Positions 42,436 to 53,915 of a stretch of DNA of 64,000 nt are shown here, one piece after another. Positions within the stretch are counted from its first letter, which is position 1. Every line of letters starts with the position of its first letter. The stretch spans positions 3,506,488-3,570,487 of the forward strand of contig NC_016462.1 of the NCBI RefSeq assembly GCF_000226115.1, read 5' to 3'. The notes under the pieces were generated by a model. That model did no database searches. It saw only the letters and a list, made by a program, of their open reading frames with translations, and was not told where the DNA came from. Source of the DNA: Thermothielavioides terrestris NRRL 8126 (lineage: Eukaryota > Ascomycota > Sordariomycetes > Sordariales > Chaetomiaceae). A program made the translations under genes and the position numbers.

Positions 42436-44922
42436 ATGGAGACGTCTCCCCTCACCCACCAGCCTCGGCCGGAGGTGTTTCAGCCCAAGATCGTCCGCCT
42501 GTACGAAGCGCTCTTTAAGGTCTGACTGTCCCTTTGCTCTTCTCGTTACTCGGTCCTTGGCCCGGGGTCAGCTTGCGCCGAGCTGCATGGCCATGCCGCT
42601 TGCTGGTTGCTGTGACGGAAACGCTGACATGTCGGACTCTCTTCCGGACAGGTTCGTGTGTCTCTACCTTCATTTCCCCCCCGAAGCCCCATGCACGGGC
42701 AACCGGAGCGAGCTCGACCCGGCCGGACGAAACGCTAATTCGTGCCCCGCGGAGGACAGGACGACTCAGACGAGGCAGAGAAGTCGGAGGGCTTCTGGAA
42801 GGAGTTCTTCCTCCTGCGGCCCGACCGGCCATCGCTGCGGCAATTACTCGACGACATAGGGCCCAATGACCTGCTCCAGCTTCAACACCAGACGAGGCAG
42901 CTGTTCGCGCGGACGGTGGCGACTCTCAAGAATCCATATGGCGTCGCGGACCTCCATGCGCTGGATGTGAGCATACCACGACGCACTACTCGATGTTGGG
43001 TGGCTCTACTGACTTGGTGCAATTGCAGACCCTAAGCACCTTCATGATTGCGGTGCTGGCCAAGAAGTACACGAATCCGAGTTCCGACGTCATCGAGCTC
43101 CTCGCCGGCCTCGACCATGTCGATACCGTCTTTACCGAATTCGTGGGCGCGCTCGAGTCACTCATCCGGAACGGGAGGAGTAGCGCACACGAATGTTGCC
43201 CGAACGGCGTGGGGCACGTCGGGCAGGAGGAGTCAAGACCGCGGAGCAGGGCGTCCTGCACGTACACGGCAGATCTGCAGCAGAGGGCGGTGGAAGTAGC
43301 ACTGGCTCTGACGTCTGGGGCATATCAGACCAGTCTCCTGACCTACTTCATCCAGAGGGACTTGTTCCCCGCAATAATCAACGTCAGTGAGCCACGTTCG
43401 TCCGACAGAGTCGTGTGTGCTAGCCGCGCAGAGGGCTGACAGCTCGCAAATCGCAGTGCATCCAGTCCCAGATTTCGTCTACCGCGCCAGCGCCGCGGAT
43501 AACATCACCCTTCGTGCTGCTCGGGCTCTTGGCGAATTACAACAAGTTCGAATTCCAAAACCCCTACCAGATGCGGCTGAATGACTTTGTTAATGAGCGG
43601 ATCATCCGGGGCATCGTCAGGAGCGTTGGGCAAACATGCCAGAGGTTACGGGATCAGTTCATCGACGTGCAGGAAGATCTTCCCGAAGGGTGGACACTGT
43701 CGGGGGCACTGAGCAAGATCGGCCTGGGCGCCATTGCTCCCGGTGGCGCACCGTCCCCGAAACCGGCCTATGACGCCGAAACAGCAAAGAAGATGTTCGC
43801 CGCGCTGTAAGCAGGCTGCCCACTGCCCCCGGCTGCTGAACGGTTAACCGGCTGACGCTGCTCCGCAGTCCAGGACATGAGGCAGCAGTGCTCCTAGCCA
43901 CCTACGATTTCACTCACGCAAATAAGCTCTTCAGCCTCGAGCTGGTCACATGGATGCCCGACAAGGGCGAAGAGCAACCCTTCGCCAGCTTCATCTCGCT
44001 CTCGTCGTACCTCCTGCAGCACGCGCACCTCTCGCAGCGCGCCACCCTCTACAGTCACCTCAACCTGATGGTGTTCCGGCTGCTGATCGAAGACCCGATC
44101 CTGTGCAAGCGCATCTGCAGCGAGGAGAGCAAGGTGGCGGTGAGGCTGTGCCGGCAGCGGGCGCCGCACCTGCCGCTCGTGCGGGGCGAGCGGGTGCTGG
44201 CGGCGGCGGTCATGGACGCGATGGTGGACGCGCTGACGCACAACCTGCGACGGCGGCTCGACGTCGGCCTGTACACGCTCTGCGTCGGCATCCTGCTGCG
44301 CGTCATCGGCTACCTGTCGCGCTCGCGCACCCGCCTGCCCTACCACTGGGCCGAGCTGTTCCGCGCGCTGCTCTCGCTCGTCCGCTTCCTCACCAGCTAC
44401 GCGGCCGACCTGCGCGGCCTGCCGCACATCGACACCCTGCTGGACCACGTGGTCAACCTGGTCGCGCTGGGCCTGTCTGCCGGCGAGACGTTCCTGCCCA
44501 CGCCGGCCGCCTACGACGACTTGTTCTACAAGGTCGTCGAGACGGGCGACGTGCTGGTCAAGTTCCGCGAGACGTACGGCCTGGCGGACCGGCCGAGCAA
44601 CTCGATCGACACGCTCGTGAACGTGAGCATGCACTACAAGGAAATGCTTGCCGATCGGGGTGGTGGTGGTGGTGGTGGTGGTGGTGATGCGAAAGGCAGC
44701 GGGAATGGGAAGGCCGGGGCCGGTGGCGCGCGGAGGACGGGCTCGCAGCTGACGAGCCTGCAGGTGGCCGAGGTGATCAAGCAGGGCTACGAGACGCTCA
44801 GCATCCAGGCCAAGGAGGGGCTGGACAGCTGGGAGAAGTACCGCGAGGCGGACGAGAGGACGCTGTTGAAAAAGATGGCCCGGGCGGCCGTCGCGGATGT
44901 CAGGGCCATGGTGGCAGAATGA
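42436..44922 (+). CDS. ARMH3 (DUF1741) armadillo-like protein
   Basis: Six exons are joined: 42436-42519, 42760-42966, 43029-43179, 43273-43382, 43457-43806 and 43869-44922, giving 651 residues. Introns 2-5 are 62, 93, 74 and 62 nt with in-phase ends. Intron 1 is 240 nt with a weak GTCTGA donor, so exon 1 is the least certain. Family marks are EGFWKEFFLLRPDR, LAKKYTNPSSDVIELLAGLD, SGAYQTSLLTYF, LGLLANYNKFEFQNPYQMRL, LPEGWTLSGALSKIGLG and DFTHANKLFSLELV. Human ARMH3 (C10orf76) works at the Golgi with PI4KB and GBF1; the fungal member is likely a Golgi peripheral protein, by homology. A run of nine Gly near residue 566, from a GGT repeat, is lineage-specific decoration. Confidence 0.93.
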
Positions 44923-45459
44923 TGGGGCAACGTTGGGCCCTGGCACGGTCAAGAGCTCAGCCGTTAGGCTGAGTGTTCACTTGGGCAGAGCGATTGCACG
45001 GTTCATGATCGTTGATACCAGTCTGCGCGGGCAGCAATTTGACGTGGAGTATTTTTAGGAATCCGTACATCCGCTGCGTTATCCCTAAATTCATTGTCGC
45101 TGCAGCGGCACCGAATCGACCCCTCGATGCCGGCCGTTGCTCTTGTTTGCTTCAGGGGTTCAAAATGGACATGGATTTGAGATCAGACGACAGCGCCGAG
45201 GAATTGCTCAGCTTTGCGGTGGGTCCCCTGCAGTTGGCCAGGGAGCCGATTCCTAATGCCGAGGCGCTGATTGGCCCGGCGGAAACCGGGGGAACCCGAG
45301 GCTTGGCATCATGTCATTCGACTTTCCGTCGTGCCCGCCTTTGAAATCAACTTGGCAGCTTCTGCCAAACAAGAACGGCCCCTGGGGATGACATTCCAAC
45401 ATTGAACAACACAACTCCTCCCGAACCAATTCTCGGAGGGTACTCAACAGCTTCGCACG
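44923..45459. other. ARMH3-ISA1 spacer
   Basis: Same-strand spacer of 537 nt holding the ARMH3 3' UTR and the ISA1 promoter. A short hairpin at 44956-44973 is listed separately. Confidence 0.5.
44956..44973. other. small hairpin in the ARMH3 3' flank
   Basis: CTCAGCC and GGCTGAG form a perfect 7-bp stem with a GTTA loop, 34 nt after the stop codon. It may fold in the 3' UTR; a role in mRNA end formation is not implied. Confidence 0.4.
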
Positions 45460-46372
45460 ATGAACTCGCCGAGCTTGCTGTCGCGGAGGTCTCTCTCCGC
45501 CTGCTTCGCGTGCCGCCGCAACCTGCTGCGCCAGCGCCAGTTCTCGGCCGCGCCCGCATCGCTCGTCGCCGCCTTTCACGCCTACACGCTCCCGACGCAG
45601 CCGCCGCCATCAGCGCGCAATGCGTCCGTGCCCGACACCTCCATCGCATACCCGGTGCCGTCGCCGAGTCTGCCGAGGATACACGAGACGAGGTCGCCCA
45701 GGCAGCCTGATGCGCCGGTAGACGCCCCCGCCACGCCCTCGCCCTCGTCCATCCCGGAGAAGGAAGCGCAGCAGTCGAAGCCCGACTTTGCCGCTGCTCC
45801 CACAGCTTCTTCCCAATCCCCCTCGCAAACCACTCAACCAATCCCGTCCCCGTCTGCGTCCACACCACCACCACAACAACAGCCAGCCCAACCCCGGGAC
45901 GACGCACAGGCGGTCTCAGCAGCCGAAACCAAGCCCGCCGCGCGGGCGCGCCCCAAGCTGCGCGCGCGCAAGGCCGCCATGAAGCTGACGCCGGCGGCGG
46001 TCGAGCGGCTGCGGGCGCTGCTGGACCAGCCGGAGCCGAAGCTGATCCGGGTGGGCGTGCGCAACCGGGGCTGCTCGGGGCTGGCGTACAACCTCGAGTA
46101 CGTCGACCGGCCGGGGGCGTTCGACGAGGCGGTCGAGCAGGACGGCGTGCGCGTGCTGATCGACAGCAAGGCGCTGTTCAGCATCATCGGCAGCGAGATG
46201 GACTGGGTCGAGGACAAGCTCAGCCAGCGGTTTGTCTTTCGGAACCCGAATATTAGTGAGTCGGCCTGCTGCCCTTCCTTTTTCCTTGGCTTGGTGGTTA
46301 CGTGATGTGATGGCTGACTATGTGGGGGTTGCAGAGGAGCAGTGTGGGTGCGGCGAGTCGTTTCTGGTATGA
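45460..46372 (+). CDS. isa1: mitochondrial A-type Fe-S assembly protein (Isa1/ISCA1)
   Basis: Exons 45460-46255 and 46335-46372 are joined by a 79-nt intron (GTGAGT donor, TTGCAG acceptor), giving 277 residues. The tiny second exon supplies KEQCGCGESFLV, without which two of the three cluster-binding cysteines would be lost. The cysteines are 205 (GCSGLAY), 269 and 271. IIGSEMDWVEDKLSQRFVF matches Isa1 rather than Isa2. A basic, Ser-rich presequence at about 1-45 predicts mitochondrial import. The protein acts late in [4Fe-4S] cluster formation with Isa2 and Iba57. About 130 Pro/Ser/Ala-rich residues separate presequence and domain, making it longer than yeast Isa1. Confidence 0.95.
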
Positions 46373-46949
46373 TGGGAATGGGATGGGGCTGTGGGGAGGT
46401 AGAGTGAGGGATTGATGCCGGCTGCCGGTGCTCGGCTTTGATGCAGCATACTGATATTGGGCTGCTTAACATGCAGGTGGCTGGTGGCAGGCGGCAAAGG
46501 ATTGTTGAGGCGGCGGCGACAGACATTGATCTTGCTGTTGGGGCGCATCTCCATACACTAGACAGCGGGCGCTCGCTCGCATTGTTGCATCCATTCCGTA
46601 TAGAACGGCACGCAGTGGGTAATCCATAAAAAATACCATATGATTGCCGGTTTTTTGTTCCTCCTGTTTGCTGTTGGTTCTCATGCTCCTCGAGCCAGGC
46701 TTTCCACGATCCCCGGTCGGGCCTGGCTCTGCCGCACCGAGCGCGCGGGACGGCACAGCGAGTTGCCAAGCTGCGGAAGTGGGGCCCCTTCCCGTCGCGT
46801 CTCCAACTGCCAGTCAATTAACGTTAACTCGCGTCTGCTTTCAGCGTGTCAATGCTTCACTCCCACTTTTGCCGTGGCCAGCCAGCATCATATTTCTTCC
46901 ACCTCTTTCGACAGAACCCGGCGATTCTTCCCCCAAGCTGAGCCCTGAG
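46373..46949. other. ISA1-MGS1 spacer
   Basis: It holds the Isa1 3' flank and the Mgs1 promoter. The reading frame of Mgs1 is open upstream to 46644, but that part shows no family similarity and is judged 5' UTR. Confidence 0.5.
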
Positions 46950-48734
46950 ATGGTAGTGTGCCCCATTTGCAACCGGGGCGTCAAGGCCTCCGAAATCAAC
47001 GACCACATCGACTCGGGCTGCCAGGCCTTCCTCCTCGACGAGACCAAAGACCCGGCATCGTCCTCGCCGCCGAACGGCACGCACACCAACAACCCCCAGA
47101 GCCAGCCGCCAAGCTCGACCCAGAAAAAGCGCTCCGCATCGACCTTCTTCCAGACCCCGGCTGCGAAGCGACAAGCGCTGACGACCGCTTGGGCAACTAC
47201 ACCGTCACAGACCAACGGGAGCGGAGCGGTGAAAGCTGGAGTCAAGCGGACCTACGATGAGGGGCCAGGACATAACTCGTCCCCCGCCGGCGCGGAGGCG
47301 GGTGCGGGTGCGAACGCGGCGGCAGCCGACAACCAGGACGCACCGGCGGCGCCACCGGCAGAAGAACCGCGGCCGCGCGACGGCGGGAATGGATCATTAG
47401 AAGGGATGCCCCTGACAAAACGGTCCAAGAACGCGCGGACGGCTCCGCTCGCCGAGCGCATGCGGCCGGACACGCTCGACGACGTCTTTGGCCAGGACCT
47501 GGTCGGGCCGAACGGGGTGCTGCGCTCGCTGATCGAGTCGGACCGGCTGCCGAGCATGATCCTGTGGGGCGGGTCTGGCACTGGCAAGACGACCATCGCT
47601 CGGTGCATCGCGCGGCGCGTGGGCAGCCGCTTCATCGAGCTGAACGCAACCAGCACGGGGGTGGCCGAGTGCAAGAAGCTATTCGTCGAGGCGGCCAACG
47701 AGCTGGCGCTGACGGGGCGGAGGACCATCATCTTCTGCGACGAGATCCACCGGTTCAGCAAGGCGCAGCAGGACGTGTTCCTGAAGCCCGTTGAGGCCGG
47801 CACCATTACGCTTATCGGAGCCACGACGGAGAACCCGAGCTTCCGGGTCCAGGCGCCGCTGCTCAGCCGGTGCAGGACCTTTACCCTGCAACCTCTCACA
47901 GAACAAGACATCCAGCGCATCCTCGTGCGCGCCCTGCAACAAGAAACCGAAGCCGAAGGTGTTCCCGTCAGTCCGCTCATCGACCAGGAGCTCATCCAGT
48001 ACCTCTCCGCCTTCGCCGACGGCGACGCCCGCACGGCCCTCAACCTCCTCGAGCTCGCCCTCTCGCTGACCAACCGCCCGCCGTCCTCCTCGCCCTCGGA
48101 GCCGCCGCTGACCAAAGAAGCCATCAAAGCGGCGCTCACGAAGACGCTCGTTTACGACCGGGCGGGCGACCAGCACTACGACACCATCTCGGCCTTCCAC
48201 AAGTCGGTGCGCGGCTCCGACGCGGACGCAGCGCTTTACTACCTGGCACGCATGCTGCAGTCGGGCGAGGACCCGCTGTTCATCGCGCGGCGCATGGTGG
48301 TGATCGCGTCCGAGGACGTCGGGCTGGCCGACAGCTCGCTGCTGCCGCTCGCCACGGCCACCTACACGGCCACGCAGCAAATCGGCATGCCCGAGGCCCG
48401 CATCCCGCTCGCCCACTGCGCCGTCGCCCTGTGCCTGGCCCCCAAGAGCACGCGCGCCTACCGTGGCCTCAACAACGCCCTCGCTGCCCTGCAGGAGCCC
48501 GGCGTCGCCTCCCTGCCCGTCCCCGTCCACCTACGCAACGCCCCCACCCGCCTCATGCGCGACCTCGGCTACGGTAAGGAGTACAAGTACCCGCCCAACT
48601 ACCTCAACGGGAGGGTCCGCCAGGATTACCTGCCGGAGCAGCTGCTCGGCCGCCGGTTTTTGGAGGACCGGGATCTGGGGCTGGAGATCGATCCGGACGT
48701 CGAGATGGCGGAGGCGGAGGCGGACGCTAAGTAA
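46950..48734 (+). CDS. mgs1: Mgs1/WRNIP1 AAA+ ATPase with UBZ finger
   Basis: A nuclear clamp-loader-like AAA+ ATPase that protects stalled replication forks and binds ubiquitinated PCNA. I start at the ATG at 46950, just before a UBZ4-type zinc finger (Cys4, Cys7, His19, Cys24), because this finger is the usual N-terminus. The result is 594 residues in one exon. A disordered Ser/Ala linker runs to about 155. Walker A is GGSGTGKT (207-214), Walker B is IIFCDEIH (260-267), sensor 1 is GATTENPS, and LLSRCRTF holds the arginine finger. The C-terminal MgsA-type domain includes HKSVRGSDADAALYYLARML and EDVGLAD and ends in YLPEQLLGRRFLED. Confidence 0.96.
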   Translation: MVVCPICNRGVKASEINDHIDSGCQAFLLDETKDPASSSPPNGTHTNNPQSQPPSSTQKKRSASTFFQTPAAKRQALTTAWATTPSQTNGSGAVKAGVKRTYDEGPGHNSSPAGAEAGAGANAAAADNQDAPAAPPAEEPRPRDGGNGSLEGMPLTKRSKNARTAPLAERMRPDTLDDVFGQDLVGPNGVLRSLIESDRLPSMILWGGSGTGKTTIARCIARRVGSRFIELNATSTGVAECKKLFVEAANELALTGRRTIIFCDEIHRFSKAQQDVFLKPVEAGTITLIGATTENPSFRVQAPLLSRCRTFTLQPLTEQDIQRILVRALQQETEAEGVPVSPLIDQELIQYLSAFADGDARTALNLLELALSLTNRPPSSSPSEPPLTKEAIKAALTKTLVYDRAGDQHYDTISAFHKSVRGSDADAALYYLARMLQSGEDPLFIARRMVVIASEDVGLADSSLLPLATATYTATQQIGMPEARIPLAHCAVALCLAPKSTRAYRGLNNALAALQEPGVASLPVPVHLRNAPTRLMRDLGYGKEYKYPPNYLNGRVRQDYLPEQLLGRRFLEDRDLGLEIDPDVEMAEAEADAK

Positions 48735-49861
48735 GGGGGTTGCCTAGCTGGTCGCTGTTGTTGGGTTATTGGCACAGTATACTGTCGGTTGGATACGTGG
48801 AGCCGGTCGGTAAAGTCCGGCAGAGCGTCTTGATTTGCGGCAGGCACATGGCTAGCCGCCTGGTATGTTGCCGGGATAGATGCCAGCCAGCGACAGCAGC
48901 ACATCCACGCGATGGTCAGGCCGCACGAAGAGACATACGGGTACTATACATATGCTAGGGGGATTTACGGAAGATGCAGCCACGCAGACAGCGGCGTGGG
49001 CTGCAGACATCCGCTCTGCCCTTTCCAAGACCTTTATTTTGCAACCGGTCAACTGGAAACCGCCCTCGTCAAAATTTCCCCCTTCCCCCCCCTCTTCTCA
49101 AGTTCACTCCCCCCATCCCACCTATTCACCCCACGTAAACAAGGCGGCACCCGAACGGCAGCCATGGCCGGGTGGTCTTGCCGCGGCGAGGCGCAAGAGA
49201 GTTGGAGCGAGCGCTTAAGCGAGTCCAAAGGGCGGTGCAAGCAGACAGAGGTGGGCGGATGGGGCGGTACTGGAAGGTTGCTTGGGCAGCTTCGGCTTCG
49301 GCGTGGTTTTTGGCGCCGGTGTTTTCTTGTTGTCGTGGTCGGGAGTTGGTGGTGGTGATAGTTGTGGTGTTGGTGCATGACGTGTTCGTCGCTGGGCTTG
49401 CCCCCGTGTTGCTGCTCGATCACGGCGGAGACGCGGTCGGAGGGGAGCTGGGTGAGGTCGGGGAGCAGCTACTTGGCGGCATGGACGGCATCTATGATCT
49501 CGTAGAGCAGGACAGGCGCTTGGCTGCAGCCAGGTATTTGGTACCATTCCATTCACAACCGTATCTTCCTTAATTACCCTCCAACTAGCGTCCCGGTACT
49601 AGATAGTTAGCGAGAATGTGGCGAATCGCCCGCGAATACCCTACTTCTCCAAGGGACTCCCGAACATATCTGGCGAGTCTGAAGTTTGGCGAAGCCAAAA
49701 AGGGGCACAACAAATGCCCCAGCAATTGTCTTAGCGGGGGGTGCAGCTAACTGCTAGTATTGCTCGCTGAGGAAGATACTGGGGTGCAGGAGCGGTCATA
49801 ACGGTTATACACACCAGCAAGCTGTACCTAACCCAACATCCTCCCTTTCGACGTTTCTAGC
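48735..49861. other. intergenic with a possible small relic
   Basis: On the minus strand at about 49545-49380 a coding-like piece reads VLLYEIIDAVHAAK, then a TAG, then LLPDLTQLPSDRVSAVIEQ. The stop could come from a CAG-to-TAG change. The family is unknown. The rest, including His/Thr-rich repeats near 49330-49380, has no recognised gene. Confidence 0.3.
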
Positions 49862-50321
49862 TTATGCGGTTTCCTTGGACACATTGACCTTGGATGTGTC
49901 TTTTAGGCGAGGATTCAGATAAGTTAGCAGATTTCATCTCGCGCTCAGTATCTCCAAGGAGGAGAGAAAACGAGGACGAACACTCACAGAAAGCAACGTG
50001 GTCTTTGATGTTTGCTGCCGCTTCTTTCGGCTCGGGATAATACCACGCCGCATTTGGCCGTTCCGTCCCTAGGCGTAGAACCGAGTTAGTCCGGCCTTGC
50101 TCTCTCAGTTTCCGTCCACAACAGCGCCTACCATTGACGTTGATGGTATAGTAACTCGCCACGCCCTTCCACCCGCACGTCGTCTTCAGATCCGTCTTAT
50201 GCAGGTACTCCTGCTTGACCGATGCCGGGGGGAAGTAGATGTTCCCCTCCACTTCCTCCCACTCGGTCGCCTCCGCGATGACCGTTCCATCGACTTCGGC
50301 GATGGCCTTTCCTGACACCAT
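49862..50321 (-). CDS. DUF427-domain protein, 102 aa
   Basis: Three exons are joined: 50321-50132, 50068-49988 and 49899-49862. The introns are 63 nt (GTAGGC donor, GACTAAC branch, CCTAG acceptor) and 88 nt (GTGAGT donor, GCTAAC branch, AAAAG acceptor). The full DUF427 pattern is then present: AIAEVDGTVIAEA, VEGNIYFPPASVKQEYL, TTCGWKGVASYYTINVNG, NAAWYYPEPKEAAANIKDHV. The family is a small beta-rich fold widespread in bacteria and fungi with no settled biochemical role. The last 38-nt exon gives a short SKVNVSKETA tail. The protein looks intact, unlike its right-hand neighbours. Confidence 0.9.
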
Positions 50322-51475
50322 TTTCAACAGCGGAAGAAGACCCTGTCCAGGGAGGTGAGCGTTGGGGGGTTGTGTGTCTGGGTATGAGGCAGCGCAAGCG
50401 AGATAATCACAGAGAGTACTCTGAAAACCGGATGGCAGCAAGAGGCGTAGATGTCTCCGTTTATAATTCTTGTCAGGAGCGGCCCGCCGTCAGTTACCGC
50501 ATAGGAATTGCTGCGACCCGTTGATTTCAAATCGCATCAGTGGACCAAGGAATGGTGCGGGGTGCGGTTGACCGGATCATTGTTATCCGCTCGGTGCTGT
50601 GGACAGTGGCCCGCTTATTTGGAGTAAGCAAATGCCGTGTGACCCAGGGAATTCCTCTTGCAAGCCTCTCGCATTGCCAGTCCCAGTCGGACTCAGCCAC
50701 CAAATAGGTAATCGTTCCTTGAATGCTCCAGACAGCATCGCCGACTTTACCGCAGTCACAGTGCTGAGTAATGCATTGTTACCGAGCAGCTTCGCCGGGC
50801 GACGCACGCCAATGGTATGGCTGGGTTGGACAACGCCCGAGTAATTGCGGAATACATTGAAGGGTTCGGGAGGTTCCTGCGGTAGGGTACATAGCCCTCG
50901 GGTACACAACATACGGCTGTCTGAACTGGCCAGGACTCTGGAGGTCTGGTTCAAGCGCCTCGAAGCGACTGTCGAGCTGAAGCCGCAAAGGAGAAACCTG
51001 AGGGGCTCAAGCTGGCTGCAAAGCGAATGCTCTCCTACGTTCGGGGCGATCGTGCAACGTGACAGGCGATTTCGAAGCGTAACATGTCTCTCCCGTTGGG
51101 TGAGCATCGTATACAGTGGAAGGAATCGCCGATACAAGGTTACAACCTGCGGAGCTGTGTTCAAACTTTTACCTACCTCACACTGGGCAGCAGCTCAAGT
51201 GTGGCGATTGGTGTTATAGCCAGAACGGAATACAGATCCTTGTTCTGTCACGTTGACATCACCATTCTAGGCTTTCGAGAAAGCGCATCGCAACTTGCTA
51301 CATAAGATACTTCGACAGTGTAGGTGCCTCCGTCTACTGCCGAGATCGCCCCCTTGATGGCACTTCACCGCACCCGCACTTACACAGTCGAGTTCACATA
51401 AGACGATCTAGATTCCCCTCGCTCTAGCTTCCACCTAGCTGGCCTCTGAACACTGAACAACACGAACATCACGCA
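50322..51475. other. intergenic, no gene recognised
   Basis: Divergent upstream DNA between the DUF427 gene (-) and the PEP-mutase-like relic (+). Open frames of up to 193 codons exist but have no family-like motifs. Confidence 0.4.
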
Positions 51476-52054
51476 ATGGTTAATCCCACAGGCACTGGCC
51501 CCCGGCTGTTCCGGGAGGCCCTGAAGCGGAGTGAGCATTGGATTTGATATTTCAATGATCATATCCACTAACTCGTCCAACAAAACGGAGCTCAACTAAC
51601 AACGCACCCCAGAGATATGCCTGATCGGCCCGGGCGTTTTCGACGGCGTCTCGACCAAGATCGCGTCGGCGGTGGGCTTCGACTTCCTGTACCTAGCCGG
51701 CAGCGGCGCGACGGGGTCGGCGGTCGGCCAGTCGGACCTGAGAGTGATGACGGCAGAGGAGTTCGCCCAGCGGCCGAGATCGCGGCGCAGAACACACACC
51801 TGCCCGTCATCGCGGACGCCGACACGCGCTTCGGCGGCCCGCTCAACCTCCGCCGCGGCCATCTACCCCTGAACCGGCTTCATCCGGGCCACGCTGGCCT
51901 TGCGGAGGGCTCGGACCTCAAGTACTGCAAGGGCAACAAGATTGTCAGCTTCTTTGAGCAGCTGGGCCTCCAAGAGGCCTTGGAGCTTGACGAGCAAATC
52001 GAAAACTGGTCGAGGCATGAGGCACAGCACACGAGCGAACGGCAAGAAAGTTGA
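51476..52054 (+). pseudogene. PEP-mutase/isocitrate-lyase superfamily relic
   Basis: Exon 1 (51476-51530) and a still-intact 82-nt intron (GTGAGC donor, AACTAAC branch, CCCAG acceptor) lead into LIGPGVFDGVSTKIASAVGF, FLYLAGSGATGSAVGQSDLR and AEEFAQ. The frame shifts at about 51770 and resumes as AAEIAAQNTHLPVIADADT and RFGGPLN, the superfamily metal-binding region. The sequence then jumps to a C-terminal block (KIVSFFEQLGLQEALELDEQ), missing roughly the middle half of the barrel. The intact form would be a PEPM/ICL-type C-C or C-P bond enzyme; this copy cannot fold. Confidence 0.75.
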
Positions 52055-52154
52055 GTGGGGGGTTTTCTGAGGTGCTAGACGGCAAGAACTCAGTCTCCTT
52101 ACTTTTCACAACTTAAGTCGCCCCGGCTTATTCAGGATTCTCTAATTTAATTGA

Positions 52155-53672
52155 CTACCATATACGGAGTCGCCACCAGCCAGCTTTGCGCACGAAGACG
52201 CGAGCCGGCCGCGGGTCGAACGCCGTGAGGAGCTCGGTGCCGTCGAGGAAGCCGGCACTGAGTGGAAAATCTGGGTCCGTGTATGGTGGGCGGCCCTCCA
52301 CGTCGTCATGTGAGAAGATGCCGACGCACCGTTGAAATTCGCGAAATATCGGTTCTCCAATGTCTTCATCGAACAAGTTGGGCAGAAGGCGAAGACGAAG
52401 ATGCCTCCGCAAGAAGTATTCGAAGAAATGCAAGTCCATGGGTGCGACGGGCCCGCCTAGCTCCTCCCCAATGCAGTACCAGTTGGGGCGCCCCGAGCAG
52501 CCGTGGATCCAGGGGCAGAAGATTGCGGCACTGGTGCCCCAGACCGTCGCCTCGGAGTCCAACAGATCGGTGCGCACTTCGTCCGTGGGGACGTAGGGAA
52601 GCCGCGAGCACAGGTTGTACAGGTCAACGAGGCTCGCCGACTCCTCAACGAGCTCTATCTCCTCTGTGTTGAATACGCCAAGGAACACGGCACGAGCGGC
52701 GGTCTCGCCGGGCGCCAGCCAATCCGCGGCATCGAGTTCATTGTCGCGGGCCATCAAGGAAGTCTGCATCACGAACGAGATATATTCGTGAGCCCAGAGC
52801 ATTTGCATGAGCTCCCAGACTACTAGATGAGCATCCGAGTGATTATTACCTCCGCCAACCTCGGTTACGGGGCAGTCGGAACGGCTCAGGCAGTACTTTG
52901 CCCGGCCGTAGCCTTCTCGGAAGCGTCTGGCCATCGCCTCCCGAGCGGCATGGTCGGCTAAGATGGTTTCCAGTAGCCAGTTGCCGAGAGGGCCGAAGAC
53001 GGCTTCCTCTGCCTCGGGGGCCGGGTCCAGATTGCAAACGGCGAATTGTTCGAGGAACGCGAGTTGCTCCGCCGTGAGACGTTCGGCATCAGCGCCCGGC
53101 TTGGGTAGTCCCAGGCCCGGTTCCAACTTGGCCTTGAACATGGGCTCGTGGTAAGCGCCAGCGAGGGCTGCGCCGGCAATGAGGACGCGGTAAAAGGCCT
53201 TGTGCAAGCGGGCAGTGAACTCGGCCATGCGCTCGTCCTCTTCGGGGTCGCCGTGATAGGGACGATCATCCGGATATTCGAGATCGCTCCACAGGAGATG
53301 GCACTCGAATAGTTTCACCAAGCGGCTAAGAGAAAAAGCGGCCTCCAGCTCTGGCATGGACGGCGCCCGACGGCTGCTGGCTAGATCACCGGGGAAAATG
53401 CGCGTGGGCGGCAGCTCTCGGCGGCGCTCAGCTGCGGCAACCAGGTCGGTAATGCGGGCCTACAGGAGCCATCTCATGAGTAAAGCGGCGTCGAACGGGT
53501 GGGGCGACTCGGTGCTGGACCACAGCCTAGCCACGGCGTGGGAGCGGCCTATGTGGAACAGCATTCGGCAGGCTGAGCTGAGCGCCAACGCGTCTCTGGC
53601 CGATTCGCAAGCGTCGAGGATGCAGAGCACTAGCTCGGCGGGTGCTGTCCTGGATAGGAATGCGGAAGCCAT
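52155..53672 (-). pseudogene. F-box protein gene interrupted by one TAG
   Basis: Reading from 53672, residues about 8-48 form an F-box (TAPAELVLCILDACESARDA). The frame meets TAG at 53460-53462 and continues in the same frame as ARITDLVAAAERRRELPPTR and IFPGDL, the usual region after the F-box in fungal F-box proteins, then a long alpha-rich part to 52155. Read through, it would be 505 residues. No intron that removes the stop keeps the frame. A CAG-to-TAG change would explain it. The start at 53357 would give a 400-residue protein without F-box. Intact relatives are SCF substrate adaptors. Confidence 0.65.
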
Positions 53673-53915
53673 GGCGCATTCAGGGGGGGCTTGCGCTCAC
53701 ATCGAACAGGCAGGCAGGTAGTATAGTTTGGCAACATTCCAGTCAAAATACCCAGTTAGCAAATCAGAAATAAGGAATTGGGGGGCTGGCATGTCCGCGG
53801 GAAAGTGGGGAGGAGGAACTGGGAGTCTGGGGCCGCGAATTCGAAGCCTTGTGTCACCGCCAATCCTGAAGTGTGCTAGCATAATTTGTCTGCACTAAAC
53901 AATGAGTTAAGCCTC

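Noticed and set aside
43894..44952. 352-codon minus-strand frame opposite ARMH3
   Set aside because: Shadow; His/Gln/Arg-rich with no structure, while the plus frame continues a spliced known family.
46644..46949. Upstream in-frame extension of Mgs1
   Set aside because: Not family-like; the UBZ finger begins right after the ATG at 46950, matching the usual N-terminus.
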